Under the pieces are notes generated by a model. That model saw only the letters and a list, made by a program, of their open reading frames with translations, had not been told where the DNA came from and did no database searches. A stretch of DNA of 64,000 nt, taken from NCBI GenBank assembly GCA_963707075.1, contig CAVPOX010000015.1:434001-498000 (forward strand), read 5' to 3'. The DNA is from CAXMQZ01 sp963707075. Lineage in GTDB: Bacteria; Acidobacteriota; Thermoanaerobaculia; Multivoradales; JAHEKO01. The translations under genes and the position numbers were made by a program. Below are positions 35,057 to 42,491 of the stretch, in pieces. Numbering within the stretch: the first letter of the stretch is position 1; every line of letters begins with the position of its first letter.

Positions 35057-35791
35057 ATGATGACGTCTTTGACAGGATTATTCATATTGGCCCAGGCTGG
35101 TGGGCCGGCGACACCTGGCCTGCTCCGCATGTTTCTGCACAGCGGTCCGATGGCCTGGTTGGTCGCCGGGCTGCTGATTCTCATGTCCCTGGTTTCCTGG
35201 GCAATCATCATCTCCAAGGGCTTGTATCTGAGACGGGCGACGACACAGACGGAGGACTTCCTCGACGTCTTTCGACGCAGCCAGCGCTTCAGCGAAGTCG
35301 CGTCGCAGTCAGAGCAGTTGCAGGCCTCGCCGATGGTCGGATTGTTTCGTGCCGGCTATGTCGAGATCGACGCTCAGGTCAAAGCCCAGGGGCGAGAAGG
35401 CAGTGGTGGACAGAAGAGCTACAAGATCAGCTCGCTGCAGGCGCTGGAACGTAGTCTCAGGCGAGCAGCCAACGTGGAGACGGCTCATCTGACTCGCGGT
35501 ACCGGGTTCCTGGCTACAACGGCGGCGGCTGCCCCTTTTATCGGTCTATTTGGCACGGTGTGGGGCATCATGGTCGCTTTTCACGACATCGGCATCAGCG
35601 GGTCGACCTCCCTGGTGGCGGTGGCTCCGGGCATTGCCGAAGCCCTGATCAACACGGCGTTGGGGTTGGCCGCCGCGATTCCCGCCCTGATGGGCTACAA
35701 CTATTTTGCCAATCGATTGCGCGATCTGAGGTCTCAGATGACCGATTTCATCCTCGAGTTCATCAATCTGGCAGAGCGCAATTTCAGCTGA
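35057..35791 (+). CDS. tolQ: TolQ/ExbB-type proton channel subunit
   Basis: An inner-membrane component that, with TolR, uses proton flow to drive the Tol-Pal envelope-constriction system. 244 residues from ATG 35057 after GGGGAGATCG; a longer frame upstream has no ribosome site. Three membrane helices are seen: MAWLVAGLLILMSLVSWAII, FLATTAAAAPFIGLFGTVWG and ALINTALGLAAAIPALMGY. The last two contain the conserved channel residues. It heads the tol operon. Confidence 0.94.
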   Translation: MMTSLTGLFILAQAGGPATPGLLRMFLHSGPMAWLVAGLLILMSLVSWAIIISKGLYLRRATTQTEDFLDVFRRSQRFSEVASQSEQLQASPMVGLFRAGYVEIDAQVKAQGREGSGGQKSYKISSLQALERSLRRAANVETAHLTRGTGFLATTAAAAPFIGLFGTVWGIMVAFHDIGISGSTSLVAVAPGIAEALINTALGLAAAIPALMGYNYFANRLRDLRSQMTDFILEFINLAERNFS

Positions 35792-35821
35792 GACACGGAC
35801 GGATCGCCGGAGGAAAAGAGC

Positions 35822-36247
35822 ATGGCATTGATCAGCACCTCTGCCGAAGGTGACCGCGAAGAGACAGTCCTCGCCGACATCAACATAACCCCACTGGTAG
35901 ATGTCATGTTGGTCTTGTTGATCATCTTCATGATCACTGCGCCGATGCTGCATCAGGGGATCGAGGTCGCACTGCCCCAGGCCGACGCCGAGCCCCTGCC
36001 CATGCGCGTCGATGACCCTCTCGTGTTGTCGGTGAATCGTGATGGACTGGTCTATGTCCAGGACGAGCCGATCCACCCCAGTCAACTGATTGAACGGTTG
36101 CAGCCGTTGATCGCCAATCGCGGTGACGACACCGTGTTCCTCAAGGGAGACCGTGAGCTGCCCTATGGCGTCATCATGGAGGTGCTCGATGTCCTGCATG
36201 AAGGTGGCATCCAACATGTGGGCATGGTTACCGAGCGAAAGAAGTAG
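35822..36247 (+). CDS. tolR: TolR/ExbD biopolymer transport protein
   Basis: Forms the proton-conducting helix inside the TolQ pentamer. 141 residues. The N-terminal INITPLVDVMLVLLIIFMITA contains the critical Asp of the ExbD/TolR membrane helix. The periplasmic domain follows (LVLSVNRDGLVYVQDEPI). It lies 30 bases after tolQ and 17 before tolA, with GGAGGAAAAG upstream of the ATG. Confidence 0.95.
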   Translation: MALISTSAEGDREETVLADINITPLVDVMLVLLIIFMITAPMLHQGIEVALPQADAEPLPMRVDDPLVLSVNRDGLVYVQDEPIHPSQLIERLQPLIANRGDDTVFLKGDRELPYGVIMEVLDVLHEGGIQHVGMVTERKK

Positions 36248-36264
36248 CTGGAGGTTGGCGTACC

Positions 36265-37035
36265 GTGGAAGTAGTCCTTGAATCAGTTCTGCAGCAACGC
36301 TCGCACCAACTCGACGAGTGGCTCAATGCGAAGCGGAGCCTGTTGCTGTCGGGCCTTGTCCACGTGGCCTTCCTGGCGAGTTTCATCCTGATTCCGATTC
36401 TGACCTACAAGCCGCCGGAGCCGATCGAATTCACTCCCATCACTATCGTGCCGATCCAGGCCCTGGGGGTCGAGACCCCCGTCGCGCCCGCGAAGAAACC
36501 GGCGGTGCCCGCCAAACAGGAGCCCGAACCCGCGCCGATCGAAGCGAAAAAGGAACCGGAGCGCCCCGCCATTCGTGAGCCGGAAGTCAGCTCCAAGCCA
36601 CAGAAGGTCCCGCCAACCGAGGCGCCTCAACAGAGTCAGCCAATCAGCCAGGACACGGGCTCGCCTCGAGCCTCGGGTTCACTTGGACAGCGGCAAGGAT
36701 CGGCGCTGGGCAGCTCCCTGGGCACCTCTGCGTTCGGTGCCGCTGTCGGTGGGCTGGACAATCCAGATTTTGTTTATGGCTACTATGTCGATCAGATGCT
36801 GGCAATGATCGGATCCCAGTGGCAACGTCCCGCTCTGGGCGCCGAGATCGAGGCTGTGGTCCACTTTCGCATCCACAGCGACGGTCACATCACCGACCTG
36901 CGGGTCGTTCAGTCTTCAGGCTACAACTCCTATGATCTCGCCGGGTTGCGCGCCGTTCAACAGGCGGCACCGTTCCCCAAGCTTCCCCAGAGCTTTCGAC
37001 ACAAGTCTCTGGGGGTCAATCTCATTTTGCGCTGA
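36265..37035 (+). CDS. tolA: TolA/TonB-like energy-transducing protein
   Basis: A periplasm-spanning link between TolQR and TolB/Pal. 256 residues from GTG 36265. One membrane helix (LLLSGLVHVAFLASFILIPIL, residues 29-48, preceded by basic NAKR) is followed by a Pro/Lys/Glu-rich extension (about 60-130). The C-terminal TonB/TolA fold (about 175-256) has VVHFRIHSDGHITDLRVVQSS, LAGLRAVQQAAPFPKLP. The TonB-type ending means it could be called TonB by similarity, but its place between tolR and tolB favours the Tol role. Confidence 0.88.
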   Translation: MEVVLESVLQQRSHQLDEWLNAKRSLLLSGLVHVAFLASFILIPILTYKPPEPIEFTPITIVPIQALGVETPVAPAKKPAVPAKQEPEPAPIEAKKEPERPAIREPEVSSKPQKVPPTEAPQQSQPISQDTGSPRASGSLGQRQGSALGSSLGTSAFGAAVGGLDNPDFVYGYYVDQMLAMIGSQWQRPALGAEIEAVVHFRIHSDGHITDLRVVQSSGYNSYDLAGLRAVQQAAPFPKLPQSFRHKSLGVNLILR

Positions 37036-37045
37036 CAACCCATGG

Positions 37046-38425
37046 ATGGATGGAATGAGCCGAATCTTCAGAATACCCACAGCCCTGAATCTCTTGTTTG
37101 CGGTGGCGCTCGGCCTCTCTGAGCCAACATCTGTGCTCGCTCAGGATGAGGCCCTCCGATCCGAGGAAATGGAGCCAGAAGTCACCGTCGAACTGCGCGG
37201 TAGCCAACGCTCGCGCTTCCGCCTCGCCATGCCCTTGATGGAGGGCGCAGGGCAACTGAGCGCCGAGATGAATACTGCCGCCAGAGATCTGGATGAGACC
37301 CTGCGAAAAGATCTCGACCTCAGTGGCGTGTTTCTGGTGCAGGGACCAGCGGAGCTCTCAGTTCTTACTCTGACGGGACAGATCGAACGCGACCTCGAGT
37401 TGTACCGCTCGCTTCAGAACGAGCTTTTGTTGACAACCGAGGTCAAACAGGAGCCGGGCAAGCTGGTTCTGGAAGGGCGGGTCTACGATCTCCAGAGTGG
37501 CGAGGTCGTGCTCGGAAAGCGCTACCGCGGAGAGCCCGAGGCGTCGCGGCGGATCGCCCACACATTTGCGGATGAGCTGGTCCTGTTCTTCAGTGGTCGT
37601 CAGGGCGTGGCCATGACCAGCATCGCATTCTATTCCGACCGAAACGGTTTCAAAGAGGTTTACCTGATGGACGCCGATGGTTCGAACAAGCGTCCCATCA
37701 CCGGCCATCAATCCATTTCCTTGTCACCGGCCTGGAACCCGAATGGACGAGAGATCGCTTATGTTTCTTACTTCTCCGGTGCACCAGGCATCTACCTGGT
37801 CGATGTTGCGACCGGTCAAAAGACTCCCGCAGTCACGGAAGGCAATCTCAACGTTTCTCCTTCCTTTTCTCCCGATGGAAAAAGGATCGTCTTTGCCCGT
37901 TCGATCGGCAGCGGTAACACCGAGATATTCATCTGCAACCGGGATGGCAGTAATCTGCGGCAGTTGACGCATTCATCCGGCATCGACACCAACCCGGAAT
38001 GGAGTCCGAGTGGGCAAAGGATTGCCTTTACTTCGAGTCGAACTGGGACTCCTCAGATCTACCTGATGGACTCAGAGGGGGCGAATTTGCGTCGCGTGAC
38101 CTTCGAAGGCGATTACAACGACGGTGCTTCCTGGAGCCCTGACGGTACCCGACTCGTCTACGCTTCCCGTCGCCGGGGAAGCTTCGACATTGCCATTGCC
38201 GATGTCGTGACACTGGAGAGCCGACTCCTGACCAACGGCGGAGGAAGTCATGAGATGCCTTCTTATTCTCCTGATGGCAACCGGATAATCTTCTCCACCA
38301 AGAGGTCGACTGGCAGCAAGAGTGAGACTCAAATCTTCACGATGGCCGCCAACGGCGGCGAGATCCGCCAGTTGACCTCTGTGGGTAACAACTTTGGCCC
38401 CGCATGGTCGGGATTCTTCAATTAA
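37046..38425 (+). CDS. tolB: Tol-Pal system beta-propeller protein TolB
   Basis: A periplasmic propeller that shuttles between TolA and Pal. About 459 residues. A signal peptide (residues 1-31, ending SVLAQDEA) precedes the N-terminal alpha/beta domain and five or six WD40-like repeats with the family motif, for example SPAWNPNGREIAYVS, SPSFSPDGKRIVFA, NPEWSPSGQRIAFTSS and SYSPDGNRIIFSTKR. ATG 37046 is chosen over the in-frame ATG 37055; neither has a strong ribosome site. It lies directly after tolA. Confidence 0.94.
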   Translation: MDGMSRIFRIPTALNLLFAVALGLSEPTSVLAQDEALRSEEMEPEVTVELRGSQRSRFRLAMPLMEGAGQLSAEMNTAARDLDETLRKDLDLSGVFLVQGPAELSVLTLTGQIERDLELYRSLQNELLLTTEVKQEPGKLVLEGRVYDLQSGEVVLGKRYRGEPEASRRIAHTFADELVLFFSGRQGVAMTSIAFYSDRNGFKEVYLMDADGSNKRPITGHQSISLSPAWNPNGREIAYVSYFSGAPGIYLVDVATGQKTPAVTEGNLNVSPSFSPDGKRIVFARSIGSGNTEIFICNRDGSNLRQLTHSSGIDTNPEWSPSGQRIAFTSSRTGTPQIYLMDSEGANLRRVTFEGDYNDGASWSPDGTRLVYASRRRGSFDIAIADVVTLESRLLTNGGGSHEMPSYSPDGNRIIFSTKRSTGSKSETQIFTMAANGGEIRQLTSVGNNFGPAWSGFFN

Positions 38426-38452
38426 CAAGCATACTTAGCGTCGGCTAACCAG

Positions 38453-38482
38453 TTGATGAGTGTCGGCGGGTTCTGTTACAGT
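38453..38482 (+). promoter_or_regulatory. Candidate promoter before pal
   Basis: TTGATG (38453-38458) and TACAGT (38477-38482) are 18 bases apart in the 120-base gap between tolB and pal. This gap is longer than others in the tol run, consistent with a separate promoter for pal and cpoB. Assigned by eye. Confidence 0.35.
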
Positions 38483-38545
38483 ATCGGCGCGGCAAGAAAG
38501 CCGCCAAAATCCCTTGAGACTGAATCTCTGACTAAGGAGACTCCG

Positions 38546-39124
38546 ATGAATCGCAAGTCCTTGCTGATGGTGTGGGTGGGTGCCCTGGCGCTGTCGATGC
38601 TCTTTGTAGGCTGTCCAAAGAAGAAGCCAGTTCCGACACCCACGGTCGATGAGACCGCCGAATCCACCGAGCCCTCACAAGATGTCTCTACGCCGACTCC
38701 CCCGCCGCCGGTAGTCGACAAGACACCCGATCCGTTCAGCGAAGATATCGAGACCGCTAATCGGGCCGCCTACGAGCAAGGGTTGATGGGCGATGTCTAC
38801 TTCGATTTCGACAGGTTCGAGCTCAAGTCAGAAGCCCGCGAGCGTTTGGCTCGCAACGCAGAGTTCATGAAAGCCCATCCCGAATTCACCTTTCGCATCG
38901 AAGGTCACTGTGACGAGCGAGGTACGGCCGAGTACAATCTGGCCCTGGGCGAGAAGCGGGCCAATGCGGCCACCGACTACTTGTCGTCTCTCGGTATTCC
39001 AGGTTCCTCGGTGCAGACCATCAGCTACGGTGAGGAGCGGCCTCAGTGCACGGATTCCGCGGAGAGCTGTTGGTGGCGGAATCGCCGTGCCCATTTCGTG
39101 ATCACGGGTCGTACCGGTGATTGA
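38546..39124 (+). CDS. pal: Peptidoglycan-associated lipoprotein Pal
   Basis: An outer-membrane lipoprotein that ties the membrane to peptidoglycan. 192 residues from ATG 38546 after AAGGAGACTCCG. The lipobox LFVGC places the lipidated Cys at 23. A Pro/Thr-rich linker (25-65) precedes the OmpA-like domain with DVYFDFDRFELKSEARERL, and the meso-DAP-binding motif reads IEGHCDERGTAEYNLALGEKRA. The stop overlaps a possible TTG start of cpoB. Confidence 0.96.
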   Translation: MNRKSLLMVWVGALALSMLFVGCPKKKPVPTPTVDETAESTEPSQDVSTPTPPPPVVDKTPDPFSEDIETANRAAYEQGLMGDVYFDFDRFELKSEARERLARNAEFMKAHPEFTFRIEGHCDERGTAEYNLALGEKRANAATDYLSSLGIPGSSVQTISYGEERPQCTDSAESCWWRNRRAHFVITGRTGD

Positions 39125-39141
39125 CAGGAAAGAAGCCTAAA

Positions 39142-39930
39142 TTGAGGTACTCGAGTCTACTTGGCGCATTGACTGTGGCAGTCGCTCTTGGCGGCTGCGT
39201 CTCGAGCAGCGACATCGAAGGGCTGCAAAGCCAGCTCTCCGACGTACAACGACAGGTGCTGCAACTGCAAAAGCAGGTTTCGAGCAAGGAAGAGGTCGGC
39301 GAACTGCAGAGTCAGATCTCGACCCAGACGGACCGCCTCTCGAAGTCTGCAGCCGATATGCAGGTTACGGTGCAAAACGTCTCCCTGCAAATCGATCAGC
39401 TCGAGGCCAACCTCGAGGACACGAATTACCGGTTGGCACAGCTGTCCCAGCAGATAGCGGCCACCAATCAGGAGCTCAAGTCCGTCCGTACGGCGTTGGG
39501 AGCGACCGGTGGCCCCACCAGCACGACCCAGGGTCCGATGACCTCGGCGAGTGATCCGCAGGCGCTCTATCAGACAGCCTACAACGACTACCTGCGCGGC
39601 AATTACGACTTGGCCGTTCTCGGTTTCCGGCAGTACCTCGACGATTTCCCGGAAACCGAGCTGGCAGATAATGCCGCCTACTGGATTGGCGAAAGTCATT
39701 TCAGCCAGGCGAAGTACGAGCAGGCGATCCAGGAGTTCGAGGAGATACTTCGTCGCTATCCTCGCAGCGACAAGCAAGCCAGCGCGTTGTTGAAGAAGGG
39801 CTATGCCTATCTCGAGCTGAATGAGCGTGAGCAGGGCATTGTTCAACTACAACACGTCGTGCGCGAGTATCCCGGGACCGACGAGGCGAATCTCGCTCGC
39901 CAGCGACTGAGCTCCCTCGGAGTTGACTGA
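39142..39930 (+). CDS. cpoB: CpoB/YbgF Tol-associated periplasmic protein
   Basis: Coordinates Tol-Pal with peptidoglycan synthesis at division in E. coli. 262 residues from TTG 39142, preceded by AGGAAAGAAG; an earlier TTG at 39121 lacks a site. The N-terminus is lipoprotein-like (VALGGC, Cys19), unlike the usual plain signal peptide. A Gln-rich coiled coil (25-105) leads into TPR repeats (about 140-260; YQTAYNDYLRGNYDLAVLGF, ADNAAYWIGESHFSQAKYEQ). It is the last gene of the tol-pal cluster. Confidence 0.92.
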   Translation: MRYSSLLGALTVAVALGGCVSSSDIEGLQSQLSDVQRQVLQLQKQVSSKEEVGELQSQISTQTDRLSKSAADMQVTVQNVSLQIDQLEANLEDTNYRLAQLSQQIAATNQELKSVRTALGATGGPTSTTQGPMTSASDPQALYQTAYNDYLRGNYDLAVLGFRQYLDDFPETELADNAAYWIGESHFSQAKYEQAIQEFEEILRRYPRSDKQASALLKKGYAYLELNEREQGIVQLQHVVREYPGTDEANLARQRLSSLGVD

Positions 39931-40010
39931 GCAGGGCAAAGCCAGCTAGACTCCGGCGCCGTCGCACACTGATGCGTGCGGCTCAAATATCCGAAGGAAG
40001 AGAGTTTTCG

Positions 40011-40277
40011 ATGGCGAATATCAAATCAGCTCAGAAGCGTATCGAGCTGTCAGCGAAAGAACGAAGCCGAAATCGGTCCCAGAAGTCCCGCATGCGCAGC
40101 GCTGTTCGTGACCTGCGCCAGGCTGTCTCCGACGGCGATCAGGCCAAGGCCGAGGAGCTTCTCGTTGACACCCTGAAACTGGTGGATACGACTGCCCAGA
40201 AGAACGTGATACACCGCAATGCTGCGGCGCGTACGAAGTCGAGACTGACGCGGGCCGTGGCTCAGATGGCAGACTGA
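40011..40277 (+). CDS. rpsT: 30S ribosomal protein S20
   Basis: A primary 16S rRNA-binding protein of the 30S subunit. 88 residues, entirely helical and basic: MANIKSAQKRIELSAKERSR, SAVRDLRQAVSDGDQAKAEE, VIHRNAAARTKSRLTRAVAQ. The ATG follows GGAAGAGAG. It is followed by a clear intrinsic terminator, so it is probably a short transcript of its own. Confidence 0.97.
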   Translation: MANIKSAQKRIELSAKERSRNRSQKSRMRSAVRDLRQAVSDGDQAKAEELLVDTLKLVDTTAQKNVIHRNAAARTKSRLTRAVAQMAD

Positions 40278-40307
40278 GCAGGCGACAAGCGATCGACTGA
40301 TCCTGCG

Positions 40308-40342
40308 CCCTGCCGTCCGAGAGGACCGCAGGGCCTTTGTTT
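40308..40342 (+). terminator. Intrinsic terminator after rpsT
   Basis: CCCTGCCGTCC (40308-40318) pairs with GGACCGCAGGG (40323-40333) around a GAGA tetraloop with a single C-C mismatch, followed by CCTTTGTTT. It separates rpsT from the convergent lptE gene and may serve both directions. Confidence 0.75.
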
Positions 40343-40364
40343 CAGTTCATGACTCGGAAGTGCT

Positions 40365-40892
40365 CTAGAAGCCTTCGAGCATGTCGATGACCAGCGTCTG
40401 GGCGAATTCTCTCGACACCAACTGGATTGTCGGATCCTCGTTGTCGATCACCGTACCCTGGCCTTCATCCAGCCTCAGTTCGAAATCTCCGCGGTAAACG
40501 TACTGATCCTGACCCCAAAGAACCTCTTCGCTTCCGGTTCGCTTGAACTCCATGTCGGTGCGGATCGTGAACTCGTACCGCGTAGCCCGACCGTCAGGGC
40601 CGAACTCCACTGGCCTCACAATGTAGGCTGTCAGAACGCCGCTCAGCACTGCGTCTGCGGCGGCAGCGCTCGATACCACGGCATACCGCCGGCGGGTCAC
40701 AAACTCGTTGACAATGGCTTGAGTCAGGAAGAGATTGATCTGTTGTCTCGTGGTCCGGTTTTCCAGGGTTTCGACAAAAATGCTGTCAATGTCCTCGGGC
40801 AGGTTGCTGGTCCGTCCGATCAGCCCGTAGCCACAGCCAACCAGAAGCAGGACCGCGAGCGTCATAGCGGAGCGCAATAGAAGTGTCTTCAT
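40365..40892 (-). CDS. lptE: LPS assembly lipoprotein LptE
   Basis: The plug lipoprotein of the outer-membrane LptD/LptE translocon. 175 residues. The lipobox LLLVGCGYGL gives Cys20 and the CGY motif typical of LptE. The remaining fold matches: LPEDIDSIFVETLENRT, LTQAIVNEFVTRRRYAVVSS, AVLSGVLTAYIVRPVEF. The ATG overlaps the nusB stop (ATGA on the minus strand), so it is co-translated with nusB. No lptD gene is in the window. Confidence 0.9.
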   Translation of the reverse strand: MKTLLLRSAMTLAVLLLVGCGYGLIGRTSNLPEDIDSIFVETLENRTTRQQINLFLTQAIVNEFVTRRRYAVVSSAAAADAVLSGVLTAYIVRPVEFGPDGRATRYEFTIRTDMEFKRTGSEEVLWGQDQYVYRGDFELRLDEGQGTVIDNEDPTIQLVSREFAQTLVIDMLEGF

Positions 40893-41368
40893 GTCAGAGT
40901 TCCAGGTAAGGATTGGGTCTTGAGAATTCCGTCCAACACCCCGTTGACGAAACGTCCCGATTGTTCGGTTCCGAACTCCTTGGCCAGCTCGATCGCCTCG
41001 TCCAGGACGACGAGCTGAGGAACATCCGTCTCGTATAGAAACTCGAAGACGGCCAGTCTGAGGATATTGCGATCAACGGCCGGCATCCTCTCAAGTCGCC
41101 AGTGCTCGGCCTGTCGCCGAATGATGTCGTCTATCTCCTCCCGATGTTCCAGTGTTCCCTTGACCAGGGTCTGGGCATAGGCAAAGGCCTGTTCCAGTTC
41201 CATCATCTCCAGGTCGGGGCTCTTCCTGATCCCTTTTCGACCGGCCAGTTCCTGCGAATACTCATTCGGTCTGAAGCTCTCGAAAACAGATTTTAGCGAC
41301 ATCTGTCCCAGGTCACTTTGGTACAGCATCTGGAGTGCCATCTCCCGGGCTCGACGTCGTTTGCTCAA
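40889..41368 (-). CDS. nusB: Transcription antitermination factor NusB
   Basis: Binds boxA RNA with S10 in rRNA antitermination complexes. From TTG 41368 it is 159 residues and starts MSKRRRAREMALQMLYQSD, the standard NusB opening. A longer frame upstream lacks a plausible start near the homology. The C-terminal half has HWRLERMPAVDRNILRLAVFE and VVLDEAIELAKEFGTEQSG with FVNGVLDGI. It lies about 90 bases after meaB in the same direction. Confidence 0.94.
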   Translation of the reverse strand: MSKRRRAREMALQMLYQSDLGQMSLKSVFESFRPNEYSQELAGRKGIRKSPDLEMMELEQAFAYAQTLVKGTLEHREEIDDIIRRQAEHWRLERMPAVDRNILRLAVFEFLYETDVPQLVVLDEAIELAKEFGTEQSGRFVNGVLDGILKTQSLPGTLT

Positions 41369-41459
41369 CAGTGGCTCTACCTGGTCAAAGAACTCGGTGA
41401 CTGCGGGTACCGCAGCGTCACGCTTGTCGTGCAGAACGTATCCGCTAGGTCTGGTCCTG

Positions 41460-42491
41460 TCAATCGGGACCGTCGGGGTAATCCGAAAGCGCGAACAGAT
41501 CAAGCAGCTCTTCGGCTGCCTGCGACGGTGCCATTTCGCCATCCAGAACGGCGGATTCGAGCCTCTCGAGCCTTGCGGCAACCCGTTTGTCCGTCACGAA
41601 ACGCTCCTTCAGACGCTCATCGAGTAGCGACCACATCCAGCGAAGGTTCTGCTCTCTTCTGCGGCTGGCGAGCTCGCCAGCCGCAGCCAGGGATTCTCGA
41701 TGCTCCTGAACGAACTGCCAGAGCTGATCGAGGCCTTCGCCTGTGAGACCGCTGGTGACGATCACCGGGGGCTTCCAGACCTGGGATCGAGTGGGCAGGT
41801 AGCGAAGAGCGCTCTCGTACTCCTTCTGGGCTTGCAGGGCTCGCTCAAGATACTGCCCATCGGCCTTGTTGACCGCCACGAGGTCCGCCAGCTCGAGGAT
41901 GCCCTTCTTGATCCCCTGGAGCTCGTCACCGGCTCCAGGCAGCAGGAGCACAAGGAAGAAATCGACGATGTCGGCAACCATGATTTCCGATTGGCCTACA
42001 CCCACGGTCTCAATCAGGACAATATCGAAGCCGGCGGCTTCGCACAGGAGCATGGACTCGCGGGTTCTTCGCCCTACCCCACCGGGCGAAAGGGCATTGG
42101 GTGAAGGACGAATGAAAGCAGCAGGACTGCTTGCGAGTCTCGGCATCCGGCTCTTGTCTCCCAGGATGCTACCTCCGGAGATCGAGCTGGAAGGATCGAC
42201 CGCCAGAACGGCGACGCGATGGCCAGCCTCCGTCAACAGCATTCCCAGGGATTCGATGAAGGTACTCTTGCCAACACCGGGAACTCCCGAGATGCCCACG
42301 CGATAGGCGGTGCCGGTATCGGGCAGTACCTCCTGAAGCACCTCCAGAGCCAACGCTCGATCCGCCGATCTGGCGCTCTCCAACAGAGTGATGGCCCGCG
42401 CGAGCACGCCACGATCGCCTCTCCGAACTCCCTCGACAATGTCCTCGACACGCATTGGAGCACGTTTCCGGTTGGCAGGGGACTCGTTCAT
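41460..42491 (-). CDS. meaB: Mutase-associated G-protein chaperone MeaB
   Basis: A G3E GTPase that gates cofactor loading and protects methylmalonyl-CoA mutase. 343 residues: Walker A GVPGVGKST (69-77), VLAVDPSSSISGGSILGDK (switch I), IRPSPNALSPGGVGRRT, IETVGVGQSE and the base-specificity motif NKAD. The C-terminal dimerisation arm is present. The ATG overlaps the mutB stop (4 bases), giving tight coupling with its client. Confidence 0.96.
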   Translation of the reverse strand: MNESPANRKRAPMRVEDIVEGVRRGDRGVLARAITLLESARSADRALALEVLQEVLPDTGTAYRVGISGVPGVGKSTFIESLGMLLTEAGHRVAVLAVDPSSSISGGSILGDKSRMPRLASSPAAFIRPSPNALSPGGVGRRTRESMLLCEAAGFDIVLIETVGVGQSEIMVADIVDFFLVLLLPGAGDELQGIKKGILELADLVAVNKADGQYLERALQAQKEYESALRYLPTRSQVWKPPVIVTSGLTGEGLDQLWQFVQEHRESLAAAGELASRRREQNLRWMWSLLDERLKERFVTDKRVAARLERLESAVLDGEMAPSQAAEELLDLFALSDYPDGPD